A stretch of 64,000 bases of DNA from Paenibacillus lignilyticus (GTDB lineage: Bacteria; Bacillota; Bacilli; Paenibacillales; Paenibacillaceae): contig NZ_JAGKSP010000005.1 of the NCBI RefSeq assembly GCF_017942085.1, forward strand, positions 124,001 to 188,000. Reading direction: 5' to 3'. The notes below the pieces were generated by a model. That model had not been told where the DNA came from. It saw only the letters and a program-made list of their open reading frames with translations, and did no database searches. Positions 32,691 to 40,656 of this stretch are shown here, one piece after another; the first letter of the stretch is position 1; every line of letters starts with the position of its first letter. A program made the translations under genes and the position numbers.

Positions 32691-33437
32691 ATGATTATGA
32701 CGCAAGAAGAGTTGGCTCAATATCATAGAGACGGCTATGTACTGGTGAACAATTTGTTTGATCGCGAGGAAATTGATCTCATGATTCGAGAAATTGAAGG
32801 CGGAGAACGAGTAGCGGGGTCTACGTATAGCAACGATGACCGTTCGGGGTTGAAAGCCAAACTTGCGATATGGTTTGAGCTAGGTCCGGACATGTGGTCA
32901 GCCGTTTCTACCTGTCCGAGGTTGGTGAATAATGTAAGTTCTTTGCTGGGCGAGGACGCGGCTTTCTTTCATGGCAAAGTTATGCTGAAGGAGGCTCGTT
33001 CAGGCGGGGCTTGGGAGTGGCATCAAGATTACGGCTATTGGTACGATCAAGGATTTATTTATCCGAATATGATCAGCGTATTTATTGCGCTTGATGCGGC
33101 GACCAAAGAGAATGGCTGCTTGCAGGTACTCCGCGGCTCACATTTGCTCGGCCGACTGGAACACGGAAAAGTAGGCGGGCAAACCGGTGCCGATGTGAAC
33201 CGAATCCGGCATTTACAGTCCATGTTTGAGCTGGTTCATTGTGAGATGGCCCCGGGTTCAGCGCTGTTCTTTCACAGTAATCTTCTTCATTCTTCCGCTC
33301 CGAACCTGTCGGATTACCATCGCCGTACGTTCGTCTCTTGTTATAATGCAACCGGCAATCCGCAGCTTCAAAGTCAAGGACTTAAACATTATGATAGATG
33401 TCCGGTAGGTTCGGACGATTGGTTGACGAAATTTTAA
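32691..33437 (+). CDS. Phytanoyl-CoA dioxygenase (PhyH) family protein, copy 3
   Basis: 248 residues, the shortest of three PhyH proteins in this window. Iron ligands are in WEWHQDYGYW (H-x-D) and FFHSNLLHSSAPNLSDYHRR, with the Arg pair for 2-oxoglutarate. The QVLRGSHLLGR strand is standard. It starts MIMTQEELAQYHRDGYVLV; ATG 32691 has AGGAGG seven bases upstream, and an in-frame upstream ATG (32607) lacks an RBS. Resembles ectoine hydroxylase/halogenase-like small-molecule PhyH enzymes more than copies 1 or 2. Ends in a strong terminator. Substrate unknown. Confidence 0.87.
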   Translation: MIMTQEELAQYHRDGYVLVNNLFDREEIDLMIREIEGGERVAGSTYSNDDRSGLKAKLAIWFELGPDMWSAVSTCPRLVNNVSSLLGEDAAFFHGKVMLKEARSGGAWEWHQDYGYWYDQGFIYPNMISVFIALDAATKENGCLQVLRGSHLLGRLEHGKVGGQTGADVNRIRHLQSMFELVHCEMAPGSALFFHSNLLHSSAPNLSDYHRRTFVSCYNATGNPQLQSQGLKHYDRCPVGSDDWLTKF

Positions 33438-33469
33438 TTCTTGCGGATAGAATAATTTAGTTTATAAAT

Positions 33470-33500
33470 AAAGCCGCCCTTCTTAAGGGCGGCTTTATTT
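33470..33500 (+). terminator. Strong Rho-independent terminator
   Basis: AAAGCCGCCC-TTCTTAA-GGGCGGCTTT followed by ATTTT. Confidence 0.92.
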
Positions 33501-33644
33501 TGGTTGTAAATCGATGAAATAGCTAAAATAAATGTTCAAATCTAATATACTTCTAATATATTCCTAAAAATTCCTTGTTAGGATAGAGATATAACCGATG
33601 CCATTGCAATGCCCATACTAAATCATAGAACGGAGAATGGTACA

Positions 33645-33815
33645 ATGGAATCTTTTTTGCAAGAGAAAATTGAATCATTACGTTTTGAAATGAATGACCG
33701 GGCATGTAAGCACGGGAGTCTCACGGATGAGAGAGTCGTCTATGTTAGTCAGCAGCTGGACAGGTACATCTTTGTTTATCAGAAGCTGCAGCGAAAACGA
33801 GATAAACGCAAATAA
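33645..33815 (+). CDS. Spo0E-family aspartyl-phosphate phosphatase
   Basis: 56 residues: two helices with the family signature VSQQLDRYIFVYQKL (S-Q-x-L-D) at the start of helix 2. Spo0E-like proteins dephosphorylate Spo0A~P and delay sporulation, so this supports an endospore-forming host. ATG 33645 lies ten bases after CGGAG; an in-frame upstream ATG at 33609 is less likely. Typical short, basic C terminus (QRKRDKRK). A single-gene unit. Confidence 0.87.
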   Translation: MESFLQEKIESLRFEMNDRACKHGSLTDERVVYVSQQLDRYIFVYQKLQRKRDKRK

Positions 33816-33837
33816 TAATCATCCGTTCGGATGAATA

Positions 33838-33885
33838 CAACCCGATCTATACCGAGCAATTGACGGTTGTGGATTGGGTTTTTTG
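33838..33885 (+). terminator. Terminator after the Spo0E-like gene
   Basis: AACCCGATC pairs with GGATTGGGTT (G-T allowed) and is followed by TTTT; a small CATCC-GTTC-GGATG hairpin lies just upstream. Confidence 0.75.
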
Positions 33886-34021
33886 TTCGTTGGCAGGCGA
33901 GTTCTAGCCAGGGTTGAATTAATAATGGTAAACTAATGCTGTTATTATTTTACAGGATAGGATGGAAGTATTCGTTGACGATTTTGAATACTAACGCTGG
34001 ATCGTCGCAGGGGAGCGGCCT

Positions 34022-34693
34022 ATGAACATTACCTTTCTTTCGAATGATGTGTATTTGGCTGATGGCATTCGAGTGGACAACCTAGTTGATCGGCTCTATT
34101 GTATTTTTGATTTAGAAGGCACAGGTATTCTCGCAGAGCATGAATCGATTACGCAGTTCGGCGCTATTTTATATCAAAATGGTCGGGTACTGGATACATT
34201 CACATCCTTGGTGAATTCTACTACGCCCATTCCGGAAGCCGTTCAACAGCTAACCGGCATTTCGAATGAGAGCTTGGTGGACGCGCCATCTTATTCGGAG
34301 GTTTACCGACGCTTTATTGAATTCTGCGGGGATGCTGTGCTCGTTACCCAGGCCGGATATGAGTATGATCTCCCCATGCTGAAGAAGCATTGCCACTTGC
34401 ATGATGTTCCTTATGTGGAGAGACCCGTTATCGATACGAAAGCATTGTTTGCTGCCATTCATCCGGAACTGGATGAGGTGTTCTCAACGGATTATTTGAT
34501 CGACTATTATGGGATTGAGGATACCGATATTAAACGTCATGATGCTGCAGGTGATTGTGTGTTGATTAGCCGCATTCTGATGCGTATTTTAGCTGAGTAT
34601 CGTACGAAACAACTAGCTGATTTTGACCTGACGGAAGGTTTGAAAGTGCGGCGGTTCATCATTCCACAGATGTATTTGAGCAAGCAGGGTTGA
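34022..34693 (+). CDS. DEDDh 3'-5' exonuclease (DnaQ/KapD-like)
   Basis: 223 residues. Active-site residues are D30 and E32 (FDLEGTG), D116 (TQAGYEYDLPML), and H173/D178 (RHDAAGD), the complete DEDDh set. The PIPEAVQQLTGIS stretch is typical of the DnaQ superfamily. It should degrade single-stranded DNA or RNA from the 3' end; KapD, the sporulation exonuclease of B. subtilis, is a relative by fold. ATG 34022 with GGGGAGCGG upstream. It is followed 34 bases later by the HAD gene. Confidence 0.87.
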   Translation: MNITFLSNDVYLADGIRVDNLVDRLYCIFDLEGTGILAEHESITQFGAILYQNGRVLDTFTSLVNSTTPIPEAVQQLTGISNESLVDAPSYSEVYRRFIEFCGDAVLVTQAGYEYDLPMLKKHCHLHDVPYVERPVIDTKALFAAIHPELDEVFSTDYLIDYYGIEDTDIKRHDAAGDCVLISRILMRILAEYRTKQLADFDLTEGLKVRRFIIPQMYLSKQG

Positions 34694-34727
34694 AACTTCC
34701 GGCGATGATTGAACGTATGGGAAATCA

Positions 34728-35612
34728 ATGGCGATGCTGCCGATTGGAAGATTGGAGTTGAAGGTACTGAACTTATTCATGTCCGACTTAGATGGAACGT
34801 TGCTCAACTCGAATCAGACCTTAAGCGACTACACGATCTCCGTCGTGAATCGTCTGATTGCGGCAGGACATCATTTCTCAATTGCAACTGCCAGGTCGAT
34901 CGACTCTGCTGAGAAAATCATTGCTCCATTGCAACTAACGCTTCCGATTGTTCTCTTTAATGGCGTGTTTATCTACGATCCTGTAAGGCGAGTAAATATC
35001 GTATCGAATTACCTTGCCAATGACATTGCTGCGCACATTGTTGCCAAGTATGAGAAGAATCATCTATCTCCAATTGTCTACGCGGTTAATACGCAGGGCG
35101 AGAACAAAGTTTATTACAAAGGCATCACGAACAGAGGCGAGGAAGATTATATCGGCGGTCGAGTAGCGAGTGGTGATCAACGTTTCACGCGAGTGAGTGA
35201 TTTCGCGATGGTGGCGCATGAAGATATCATCTCGATTAATGTTATTGCCGCCAAAGAAGAGTTGGATGCCATGCATGACTATTTTGGAAGAGAAATGCAG
35301 GGGCTTGAATGCCATTATTCAGAGGATATTTATTCGAACTATTATTGGCTGGAATTGACGAATGCGAAGGCGACGAAGAGAACAGGGATCGAAATCGTTA
35401 AGCAAGCAGTCGGTGCAGATAGACTCGTTTGTTTCGGTGATCAATTGAACGATGTTTCGATGTTTGAATTGGCGGAAGAGAAATACGCCGTGGCCAATGG
35501 GCACCCAATATTAAGAGAAATGGCTACTAGGGTAATTGAAAGTAACGATAACAACGGAGTGGCTACGTTCCTGGAGAAGTTTCTTGAGGAGAAGGACAAT
35601 GACCAGGGCTAG
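34728..35612 (+). CDS. Cof-type HAD-IIB sugar phosphatase family protein
   Basis: HAD hydrolase with motif I SDLDGTLLNS (nucleophile D20, acid D22), motif II SIATARS, motif III lysine near NAKATKRTGIEIV and motif IV CFGDQLNDVSMFELA, plus the C2b cap of the Cof family. 294 residues. The start is uncertain: ATG 34728 lacks a strong RBS, whereas the family N terminus would begin at about KVLNLFMSDLDG, some 15 codons later. These enzymes dephosphorylate sugar phosphates, FMN or other phosphates, with broad specificity. The stop is 11 bases before the next gene. Confidence 0.85.
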   Translation: MAMLPIGRLELKVLNLFMSDLDGTLLNSNQTLSDYTISVVNRLIAAGHHFSIATARSIDSAEKIIAPLQLTLPIVLFNGVFIYDPVRRVNIVSNYLANDIAAHIVAKYEKNHLSPIVYAVNTQGENKVYYKGITNRGEEDYIGGRVASGDQRFTRVSDFAMVAHEDIISINVIAAKEELDAMHDYFGREMQGLECHYSEDIYSNYYWLELTNAKATKRTGIEIVKQAVGADRLVCFGDQLNDVSMFELAEEKYAVANGHPILREMATRVIESNDNNGVATFLEKFLEEKDNDQG

Positions 35613-35623
35613 GAGGAGAAAAT

Positions 35624-35812
35624 ATGGCTTGGATGACGTTAATGGATCATGATTTAGTATGTGCAAGATTAGATACAGAGGATGATAGTTTGCTGCTGGA
35701 GGTCAATGATGGAGGCCTGTCGGCAGAATATGTAACGATTCGATTAGGGAAAGAAGACGTCGAGCTCCTTGAGGAAGCCATTCGTCAATTCAAAGAAAAA
35801 ACGATGAAGTGA
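35624..35812 (+). CDS. Small protein of unknown function
   Basis: 62 acidic residues (MAWMTLMDHDLVCARLDTED..., ending IRQFKEKTMK) with one predicted amphipathic C-terminal helix. I do not recognise the family. AGGAGGAG eight bases ahead of ATG 35624 makes it a convincing gene. It lies between the HAD gene (11 bases) and a coiled-coil gene (9 bases), so all three are likely one operon; it could assist the coiled-coil protein. Confidence 0.7.
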   Translation: MAWMTLMDHDLVCARLDTEDDSLLLEVNDGGLSAEYVTIRLGKEDVELLEEAIRQFKEKTMK

Positions 35813-35821
35813 GGAGATCCC

Positions 35822-36769
35822 ATGTCAGAAGACTTGAATCGCCAATTGCTTGAGGCGAAGGAACGGATGTACCATCTTCATAAGTCGCAGCGCAAGAGAG
35901 AAGAGCTGACGAAGAGACTCCATTCGCAGGAACGTCTCATTATCCAATATGAAGTGCAGCTTGAATCGGAGCAAGCGGACGTTGATCGTTTGACGGGTTT
36001 GACATTGACTAATATTTTTCATACGATCCTTCGCAGCAAGGATGAGCAGCTTGAAATGGAACGGCAGCAAGCGCTGCAAGCCGCACTTAAGCTGCAAGAA
36101 GAGAAGCAGCGTTTAGCCGATACGCAGGAAGAACTGAAGCGAATCGGTGATGCACTTGCGGCATTCGGTAATGCAGAATATGAGTATCAGGAACTGATGA
36201 AAGCGAAAGAAGCGGCGCTGCGAAGCGGAAGCTTCGGCTCTGATGAGCTGAGAAAGATGGAAGAGCAAATTGCAGAACAGACCCTCTTCGTGAAAGAAAT
36301 TAAAGAAGCCGTTACGGCTGGTAAACGGGTAATGGCTTCGCTGGAGGATGCCTCTGAAAGTTTGGATAAAGCGGAAAATTGGGGCAGCTGGGATTTATGG
36401 GGCGGCGGCGGAGTAATCAGCACCCATATCAAGCACGGCCATGTTGATGACGCCAAAGGATTTATCCATCAAGCCAATCATCAATTACTCAATTTCCGTG
36501 ATGAGTTGGATGATCTGAACCGCACGATCAACATCGTCATAGATATTAGCGGAACGCTGAAGATGGCCGACTATTGGTTTGACGGCCTGATTGCGGATTG
36601 GATTGTCCAAGGTCGTATCAAAGATTCGCAGGAACAAACCTTGAGTGCCCTTCATAACGTTCGCCAAGTAGTCAAACAGCTCGAGTCGGAGTATTCCAAA
36701 GCCGAAGCCGTACGCGCCGGGCTGGTTACGAAGCGTGAAAGCTGGATTGAAGAAACGGCGAGCGAATGA
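35822..36769 (+). CDS. Coiled-coil protein of unknown function
   Basis: 315 residues. Residues 1-130 and 260-315 are heptad-rich (RKREELTKRLHSQERLIIQYEVQLESEQADV) and should form long coiled coils. The middle holds the conserved-looking glycine/tryptophan stretch WGSWDLWGGGGVISTHIKHG, followed by a helical segment (DELDDLNRTINIVIDISG). I do not recognise it beyond similarity in style to uncharacterised Bacillota proteins. No signal or membrane span, hence cytoplasmic. GAGGAGAT precedes ATG 35822, nine bases after the small protein. Confidence 0.8.
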   Translation: MSEDLNRQLLEAKERMYHLHKSQRKREELTKRLHSQERLIIQYEVQLESEQADVDRLTGLTLTNIFHTILRSKDEQLEMERQQALQAALKLQEEKQRLADTQEELKRIGDALAAFGNAEYEYQELMKAKEAALRSGSFGSDELRKMEEQIAEQTLFVKEIKEAVTAGKRVMASLEDASESLDKAENWGSWDLWGGGGVISTHIKHGHVDDAKGFIHQANHQLLNFRDELDDLNRTINIVIDISGTLKMADYWFDGLIADWIVQGRIKDSQEQTLSALHNVRQVVKQLESEYSKAEAVRAGLVTKRESWIEETASE

Positions 36770-36782
36770 TGGCTTGTTAGAG

Positions 36783-36822
36783 AAGATGGCTCCTTTTAAG
36801 ATGAGGGGGCCATCTTTTCTTT
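36783..36822 (+). terminator. Terminator after the coiled-coil gene
   Basis: AAGATGGCTCC pairs with GGGGCCATCTT, followed by TTCTTT. Confidence 0.78.
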
Positions 36823-36870
36823 ATGTTGAAATGAGCGAACGAGCCGGCTGCAGGATTGGCAAATGTGGCA

Positions 36871-37074
36871 TCTGAAAATTCTAACGAATCGTACAAGCCT
36901 TATTTCGAAGAAAAGGGCCACTCGGAAATTCTAACGAATCGTAGAGACGCTATTTAGCCAAAAAAGGCAGTTGGGCATGGAAAATTGGCTGAATAAGACC
37001 TGTAGGATTCGTTAGAATTTGAAATGCCCCCATTTGGGCCAAATAAGGCTTCCTGGATTCGTTAGAATTTCGAG
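36871..37074. repeat. Four copies of a ~50 bp element, two direct and two inverted
   Basis: AAATTCTAACGAATC occurs at about 36876 and 36926 (period 50) and, inverted as GGATTCGTTAGAATTT, at about 37005 and 37055 (again period 50). Each is followed by a TTATTT/CTATTT(T)GGCC-like stretch. The block is symmetrical head to head and could fold as a long stem. No open frame fits it. Confidence 0.85.
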
Positions 37075-37608
37075 AGGCGCATGGGAAGGCGGCGGGAACG
37101 TGAATAGGTGAGAAATCAGCTGTACAAACGAGTAACGTCGCATTATGAACGGTCAGACGGAAAGGTGATCAACTAGAAAGAGCAAGCAATTAAAGAGTGA
37201 GCAACTAGATTGAGCAATTAGAGGGAATGAGAGAGCAGCAAAATTGAGCGGACATCAAGAAAGAGTGTGCAGCGAGAAATAGCAACTATCGAAAAAGAGA
37301 GCTCAGTTAGAAAAGAGATGGCAGCGTGATAAAGCAGACAGCTAGAAATGAGAGAGCAACATGATGGAGTGAACAGCATGATAGAGCAAACAGCAAGAAG
37401 AGAGCAGCATGATAGTGTGTGCAGGGAGATGGAGCAACCAGCAAGAAGAGAGCAGCATGATAGTGTGTGCAGGGAGATGGAGCAACCAGCGAGAAGAGAG
37501 CAGCATGATAGTGTGTGCAGGGAGATGGAGCAACCAGCAAGTTAGTGGGAGCGCGTAGCTACGCGAGTAGCTTCCCGGAGAGTCCAATGGGAATCTGCGC
37601 TTCCATCC
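37075..37608. other. Gene-free purine-rich tract with degenerate repeats
   Basis: From about 37140 the + strand is strongly purine-rich with many AGAGAGCA/AGCAA(C/G) motifs that grow into a regular 48 bp repeat at 37393-37536. Frames stay open on both strands because the unit is a multiple of three. A 14-base perfect palindrome CGCGTAGCTACGCG is at 37552-37565. No gene is supported. Confidence 0.7.
37393..37536. repeat. 48 bp tandem repeat, three copies
   Basis: Units at 37393-37440, 37441-37488 and 37489-37536 are nearly identical, beginning GC(A/G)AGAAGAGAGCAGCATG; a five-base partial unit follows. Copies 1 and 2 are the same; copy 3 differs by one base (GCGAG). Upstream from 37350 decayed copies are seen. 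Confidence 0.92.
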
Positions 37609-38652
37609 CTATAGCTTTACCCAAGCCGTTAAGCCATCCGGTTTATCGGGGTCGATGCCTTGCCGCTCTGCGCTGCATAGAGCTACGATCTGAGGGATGA
37701 ATAAAAACGGGATACCTTGAACCGGCCTATTGAGCTGCGATTCCGTCATAATGGCGAGGTCGACATGATGCTCTGATATCTTAGCCGCAGCATCGCCGAA
37801 TGCGATGATCTTAGCGCCGCGTGCACGAATGTCTTGCATCAGCTTCCGTTGATGCTCGCTGCCGGCACCAGTGAGATGTGCAATCACGAGCGTTTCCGGT
37901 CCAACGGTCACCATGGGGCCATGACGGACATCCAGCACATGAAACGCATGGGCCTGCACCTTCGCGATTTCCGTCAGCGCGATAGCGCCTTCGGCTGCAA
38001 GGCCGTTCAGCTCTCCATCGGCGAGAAGGACAGCGTTCGTCCAGCCATAATCGCTTGCTTCACGAATCGCCGATTCGAAGCGCTCCATATAAGCTTCTCC
38101 TTGGGCAATCGCAACAGCGATGTCGGCGAGAACGGATTCGTCATGGCCAAGAAATGCGGCGATCATGAGGTTAGCCGTATACAAATTGGTTACGGTTCTC
38201 GTCTGGCACACGCTGTGATCAAACGCCCAAGGCAGCGATAGTGCGAAATCTGCGAATTCGGATAGGGCGGAGTCGACCACGCATGAGATGGCCATTACCG
38301 GTGCTTCCCCACTTAACTTCAGCAGCCGAACCGACTCGACGATTTCGCTCGTTGAGCCTGAGCGAGAAGGAGCAATTAGAAGTGTGTCGCTAAGCAGTGA
38401 TGAATAGGCTTCAGCATTCAGCAATAAATCCCCGCCTGCAAGCGCAGAAGCGGGAATCCCGGTACGTAAGCGAACGGAAAATGCTGCGGATTCACTAAGG
38501 GTATAGCTCGAACCACAACCGATAAAGGTGACTGAGCGTTTGCCTTGCGAATGAAAGAAATCGGTAATAGCGGTGCGATTCTTAAGCATATAGTCATAGG
38601 TTTGCTGCAAGGCCGAATATTGCGATTTGATCTCCCCATAGGTCAAGCTCAT
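37609..38652 (-). CDS. SIS-domain sugar isomerase/deaminase (AgaS/GlmS-like)
   Basis: 347 residues with two SIS domains: first FIGCGSSYTLSESAAFSVRL and APSRSGSTSEIVESVRLL (phosphosugar-binding S-x-S/T loops), second AVLLADGELNGLAAEGAIALTEIAKV and HGPMVTVGPETLV; tail IDPDKPDGLTAWVKL. It lacks the glutaminase domain of GlmS. Likely a ketosamine- or hexosamine-phosphate deaminase/isomerase. ATG 38652 is chosen, as GAGGAGGA lies eight bases upstream; the frame extends to 38724 without RBS. Divergent from an aldolase-deoR pair; together these look like AgaS-GatY type amino-sugar or tagatose catabolism. Confidence 0.86.
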   Translation of the reverse strand: MSLTYGEIKSQYSALQQTYDYMLKNRTAITDFFHSQGKRSVTFIGCGSSYTLSESAAFSVRLRTGIPASALAGGDLLLNAEAYSSLLSDTLLIAPSRSGSTSEIVESVRLLKLSGEAPVMAISCVVDSALSEFADFALSLPWAFDHSVCQTRTVTNLYTANLMIAAFLGHDESVLADIAVAIAQGEAYMERFESAIREASDYGWTNAVLLADGELNGLAAEGAIALTEIAKVQAHAFHVLDVRHGPMVTVGPETLVIAHLTGAGSEHQRKLMQDIRARGAKIIAFGDAAAKISEHHVDLAIMTESQLNRPVQGIPFLFIPQIVALCSAERQGIDPDKPDGLTAWVKL

Positions 38653-38694
38653 CGGAATCCTCCTCATATTAGGTGTTGTCGATGTGTATGCCTC

Positions 38695-38758
38695 TATAAT
38701 AGATCGTTTCGTTGATGCCATCAATCAATTTTTGATTTTATCGATCAAAAAATGATTG
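38695..38758. promoter_or_regulatory. Divergent promoter with a 15-base-arm dyad (DeoR operator candidate)
   Basis: Arms CAATCAATTTTTGAT (38722-38736) and ATCAAAAAATGATTG (38744-38758) match at 14 of 15 positions. On the minus strand TTGATG-N17-TATTAT forms the promoter of the SIS gene, with its -35 over the left end of the dyad. Confidence 0.6.
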
Positions 38759-38866
38759 TAATGATCAAATTAACCCGATATGATTACCTTATAGAGTCAT
38801 AAACTTCCAATGCCGGTTTTTGCAATGTACGGCAGTCATTCAGAAACGACAGGAGGCTCCTTCCTT

Positions 38867-39733
38867 ATGCCACTTCTTTCATCCACTCGCATGCTTCAGC
38901 AGGCCAGATCAGGTAAATACGCCGTCGCCGCATTCAATGTACACACACTCGAGATGCTCCAAGGGGTTACGGAAGCAGCGATTGAGACGCAATCGCCGCT
39001 CATCCTTCAATCCACGGTAGGCACCGTAAACCATTTAGGACCGGAATACATCGTTGCCGCGGCTACGGTTGCCGCCAATCAAACAGGGTTGCCGATCGCG
39101 CTGCATCTCGACCATTGCACGGATTTTAATCTCATAGTCAGATGTATACGGGCAGGTTATACCTCAGTTATGATTGATGCTTCCATGCATCCCTTTGAGG
39201 AAAATGTGCGGCAAACCGCGAAAGTGATGGAAGTCGCTGAAGCGGCCGGCGTCAATGTGGAAGCGGAGCTGGGCAAGGTTGGAGGCGTAGAGGACGATAT
39301 CATCGTGGATGAGCTTGATGCTTTGCTCGCCGATCCGGATGAATGCGTGAAATTCATGGATCTAACAGGTGTCCATACGCTTGCTCCCGCGATCGGTACA
39401 GCTCATGGCATATATAAGGGTACGCCTAATATTGATTTTGCACGCATTGCATCCATCGCTGAACGTGTTGCTGCACCGCTTGTGCTGCACGGCGGTTCAG
39501 GCATTCCGGCAGAACAAGTGAAGCTGGCAGTTTCCCTTGGGATGGCGAAGATGAATATCGCGACCGAGCTTCGCATCGCATTCTCGGATGAGATAAAAGC
39601 CGTATTTGCAAACAAACCAAGCGAAAATGATCCACGCACCTACATGGTGCCGGCCAAACAAGCCGTAAAGCAGCTTGCCATGGACAAAATGCAATTATGC
39701 GGCTGTGTAGGTAAGGCTATAGATATGCGCTAA
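38867..39733 (+). CDS. Class II fructose/tagatose-bisphosphate aldolase family protein
   Basis: 288-residue zinc-dependent TIM barrel. Zinc ligands and catalytic Asp are in ALHLDHCTDF, then MIDASMHPFEENV, VEAELGKVGGVEDD, and the phosphate-binding/zinc segments IGTAHGIYKGTPNIDF and LVLHGGSGIP, finally MAKMNIATELRIAF. It cleaves a ketose bisphosphate to DHAP (or glycerone phosphate) and an aldehyde; the GTAHG form is common in the GatY/KbaY group. ATG 38867 has AGGAGG ten bases upstream. It is followed by deoR after 16 bases. Confidence 0.9.
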   Translation: MPLLSSTRMLQQARSGKYAVAAFNVHTLEMLQGVTEAAIETQSPLILQSTVGTVNHLGPEYIVAAATVAANQTGLPIALHLDHCTDFNLIVRCIRAGYTSVMIDASMHPFEENVRQTAKVMEVAEAAGVNVEAELGKVGGVEDDIIVDELDALLADPDECVKFMDLTGVHTLAPAIGTAHGIYKGTPNIDFARIASIAERVAAPLVLHGGSGIPAEQVKLAVSLGMAKMNIATELRIAFSDEIKAVFANKPSENDPRTYMVPAKQAVKQLAMDKMQLCGCVGKAIDMR

Positions 39734-39749
39734 TGATGGAGGAAAGAGC

Positions 39750-40490
39750 ATGATGCAATCGAAAGGCGAGCTTCGCAGAACGAAACTGCTTGAGCGAATA
39801 AAGGAAACAGGCAAAGCTTCGATTGGGGATTTGATGGAAGCAACGGACAGCTCGATCGCAACCGTTCGTCGGGATCTGGAAATGCTCGAGAAATCGAATA
39901 AAATCATTCGTACCATCGGCGGAGCGATCTATGATGAAGGCAGAGGCAGAAATGCCGAGCTGGCTTTTGCCGAGAAACGCGATGTCAGCAGAGAAGGGAA
40001 AGAACGAATTGCCGCCGCGGCTGCTTCGTTAGTGGAAGAAGGCGACATCATTTGCCTGACGGGGGGGACAACGACGTTCTTGATTGCCAGAGCGCTCAAA
40101 AACCACCAAAACATAACCGTGGTCACCAATGCGGTCAACATCGCGAATGAATTGTTTGATGCCGAAGGCGTGCAGGTCGTAGTCTCCGGCGGAGTCATGC
40201 GGCATAAGAGCTATGAGCTGATCGGTCCGCTGGCAGAGAGTGTCATCGAGAAGCTGAACATTACGAAGATGTTCCTCGGCGTTGACGGCGTTTCGCAGGA
40301 ACATGGATTTACAACGCACAATGAACTGGAAGCCCGAATCGCACAGCTCTTTATCGGGCGTTCAAGCAAAGTGTACGCCGTATATGATCAAGCTAAGCTG
40401 CAGAAGACAGCGTTATTTACGATTATTCCGTACGATAAAGTGACCGGCGTTATCACGGATCTGGATGATGAATCAGGGGATTCCTATTGA
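39750..40490 (+). CDS. DeoR-family regulator
   Basis: 246 residues. N-terminal HTH (KLLERIKETGKASIGDLMEATDSSIATVRRDLEMLEKSNKIIRTIGGA) and C-terminal DeoRC sensor related to phosphosugar isomerases (ICLTGGTTTFLIARAL, VVTNAVNIANEL, KMFLGVDGVSQEHGFTTHN). It should sense a sugar phosphate made by the SIS/aldolase pathway and bind the dyad at 38722-38758. GGAGGAAAG precedes ATG 39750. Confidence 0.92.
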   Translation: MMQSKGELRRTKLLERIKETGKASIGDLMEATDSSIATVRRDLEMLEKSNKIIRTIGGAIYDEGRGRNAELAFAEKRDVSREGKERIAAAAASLVEEGDIICLTGGTTTFLIARALKNHQNITVVTNAVNIANELFDAEGVQVVVSGGVMRHKSYELIGPLAESVIEKLNITKMFLGVDGVSQEHGFTTHNELEARIAQLFIGRSSKVYAVYDQAKLQKTALFTIIPYDKVTGVITDLDDESGDSY

Positions 40491-40492
40491 AA

Positions 40493-40520
40493 AGGCGCAA
40501 GCGATGCTTGTCGCTTTTTT
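40493..40520 (+). terminator. Terminator after deoR
   Basis: GCGCAAGC-GAT-GCTTGTCGC stem followed by seven T. Confidence 0.75.
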
Positions 40521-40656
40521 TGTTTTGCTGCAGGAATTGCGAAAATCTATAAAATGATGAAGGTGCGAAAATATCGTACATATCTTTTCCGCGCGTCTTC
40601 TTATATTTTGGGAATAAGAAGTAAGTTTTACATCCAATCGCGGGAGTTGAGCTGTC

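Noticed and set aside
37393..37536. CRISPR-like array
   Set aside because: Units are directly adjacent with no unique spacers and no cas genes are nearby; it is a simple 48 bp tandem repeat.
37307..37545. Repeat-encoded proteins on either strand (16-residue periodic peptides)
   Set aside because: Open frames are an artefact of a repeat length divisible by three; no RBS, no start in a sensible place, no family.
37552..37565. CGCGTAGCTACGCG palindrome as a recombination or attachment site
   Set aside because: No flanking duplication, integrase or mobile gene; a 14-base palindrome can arise by chance and there is no T-run for a terminator.
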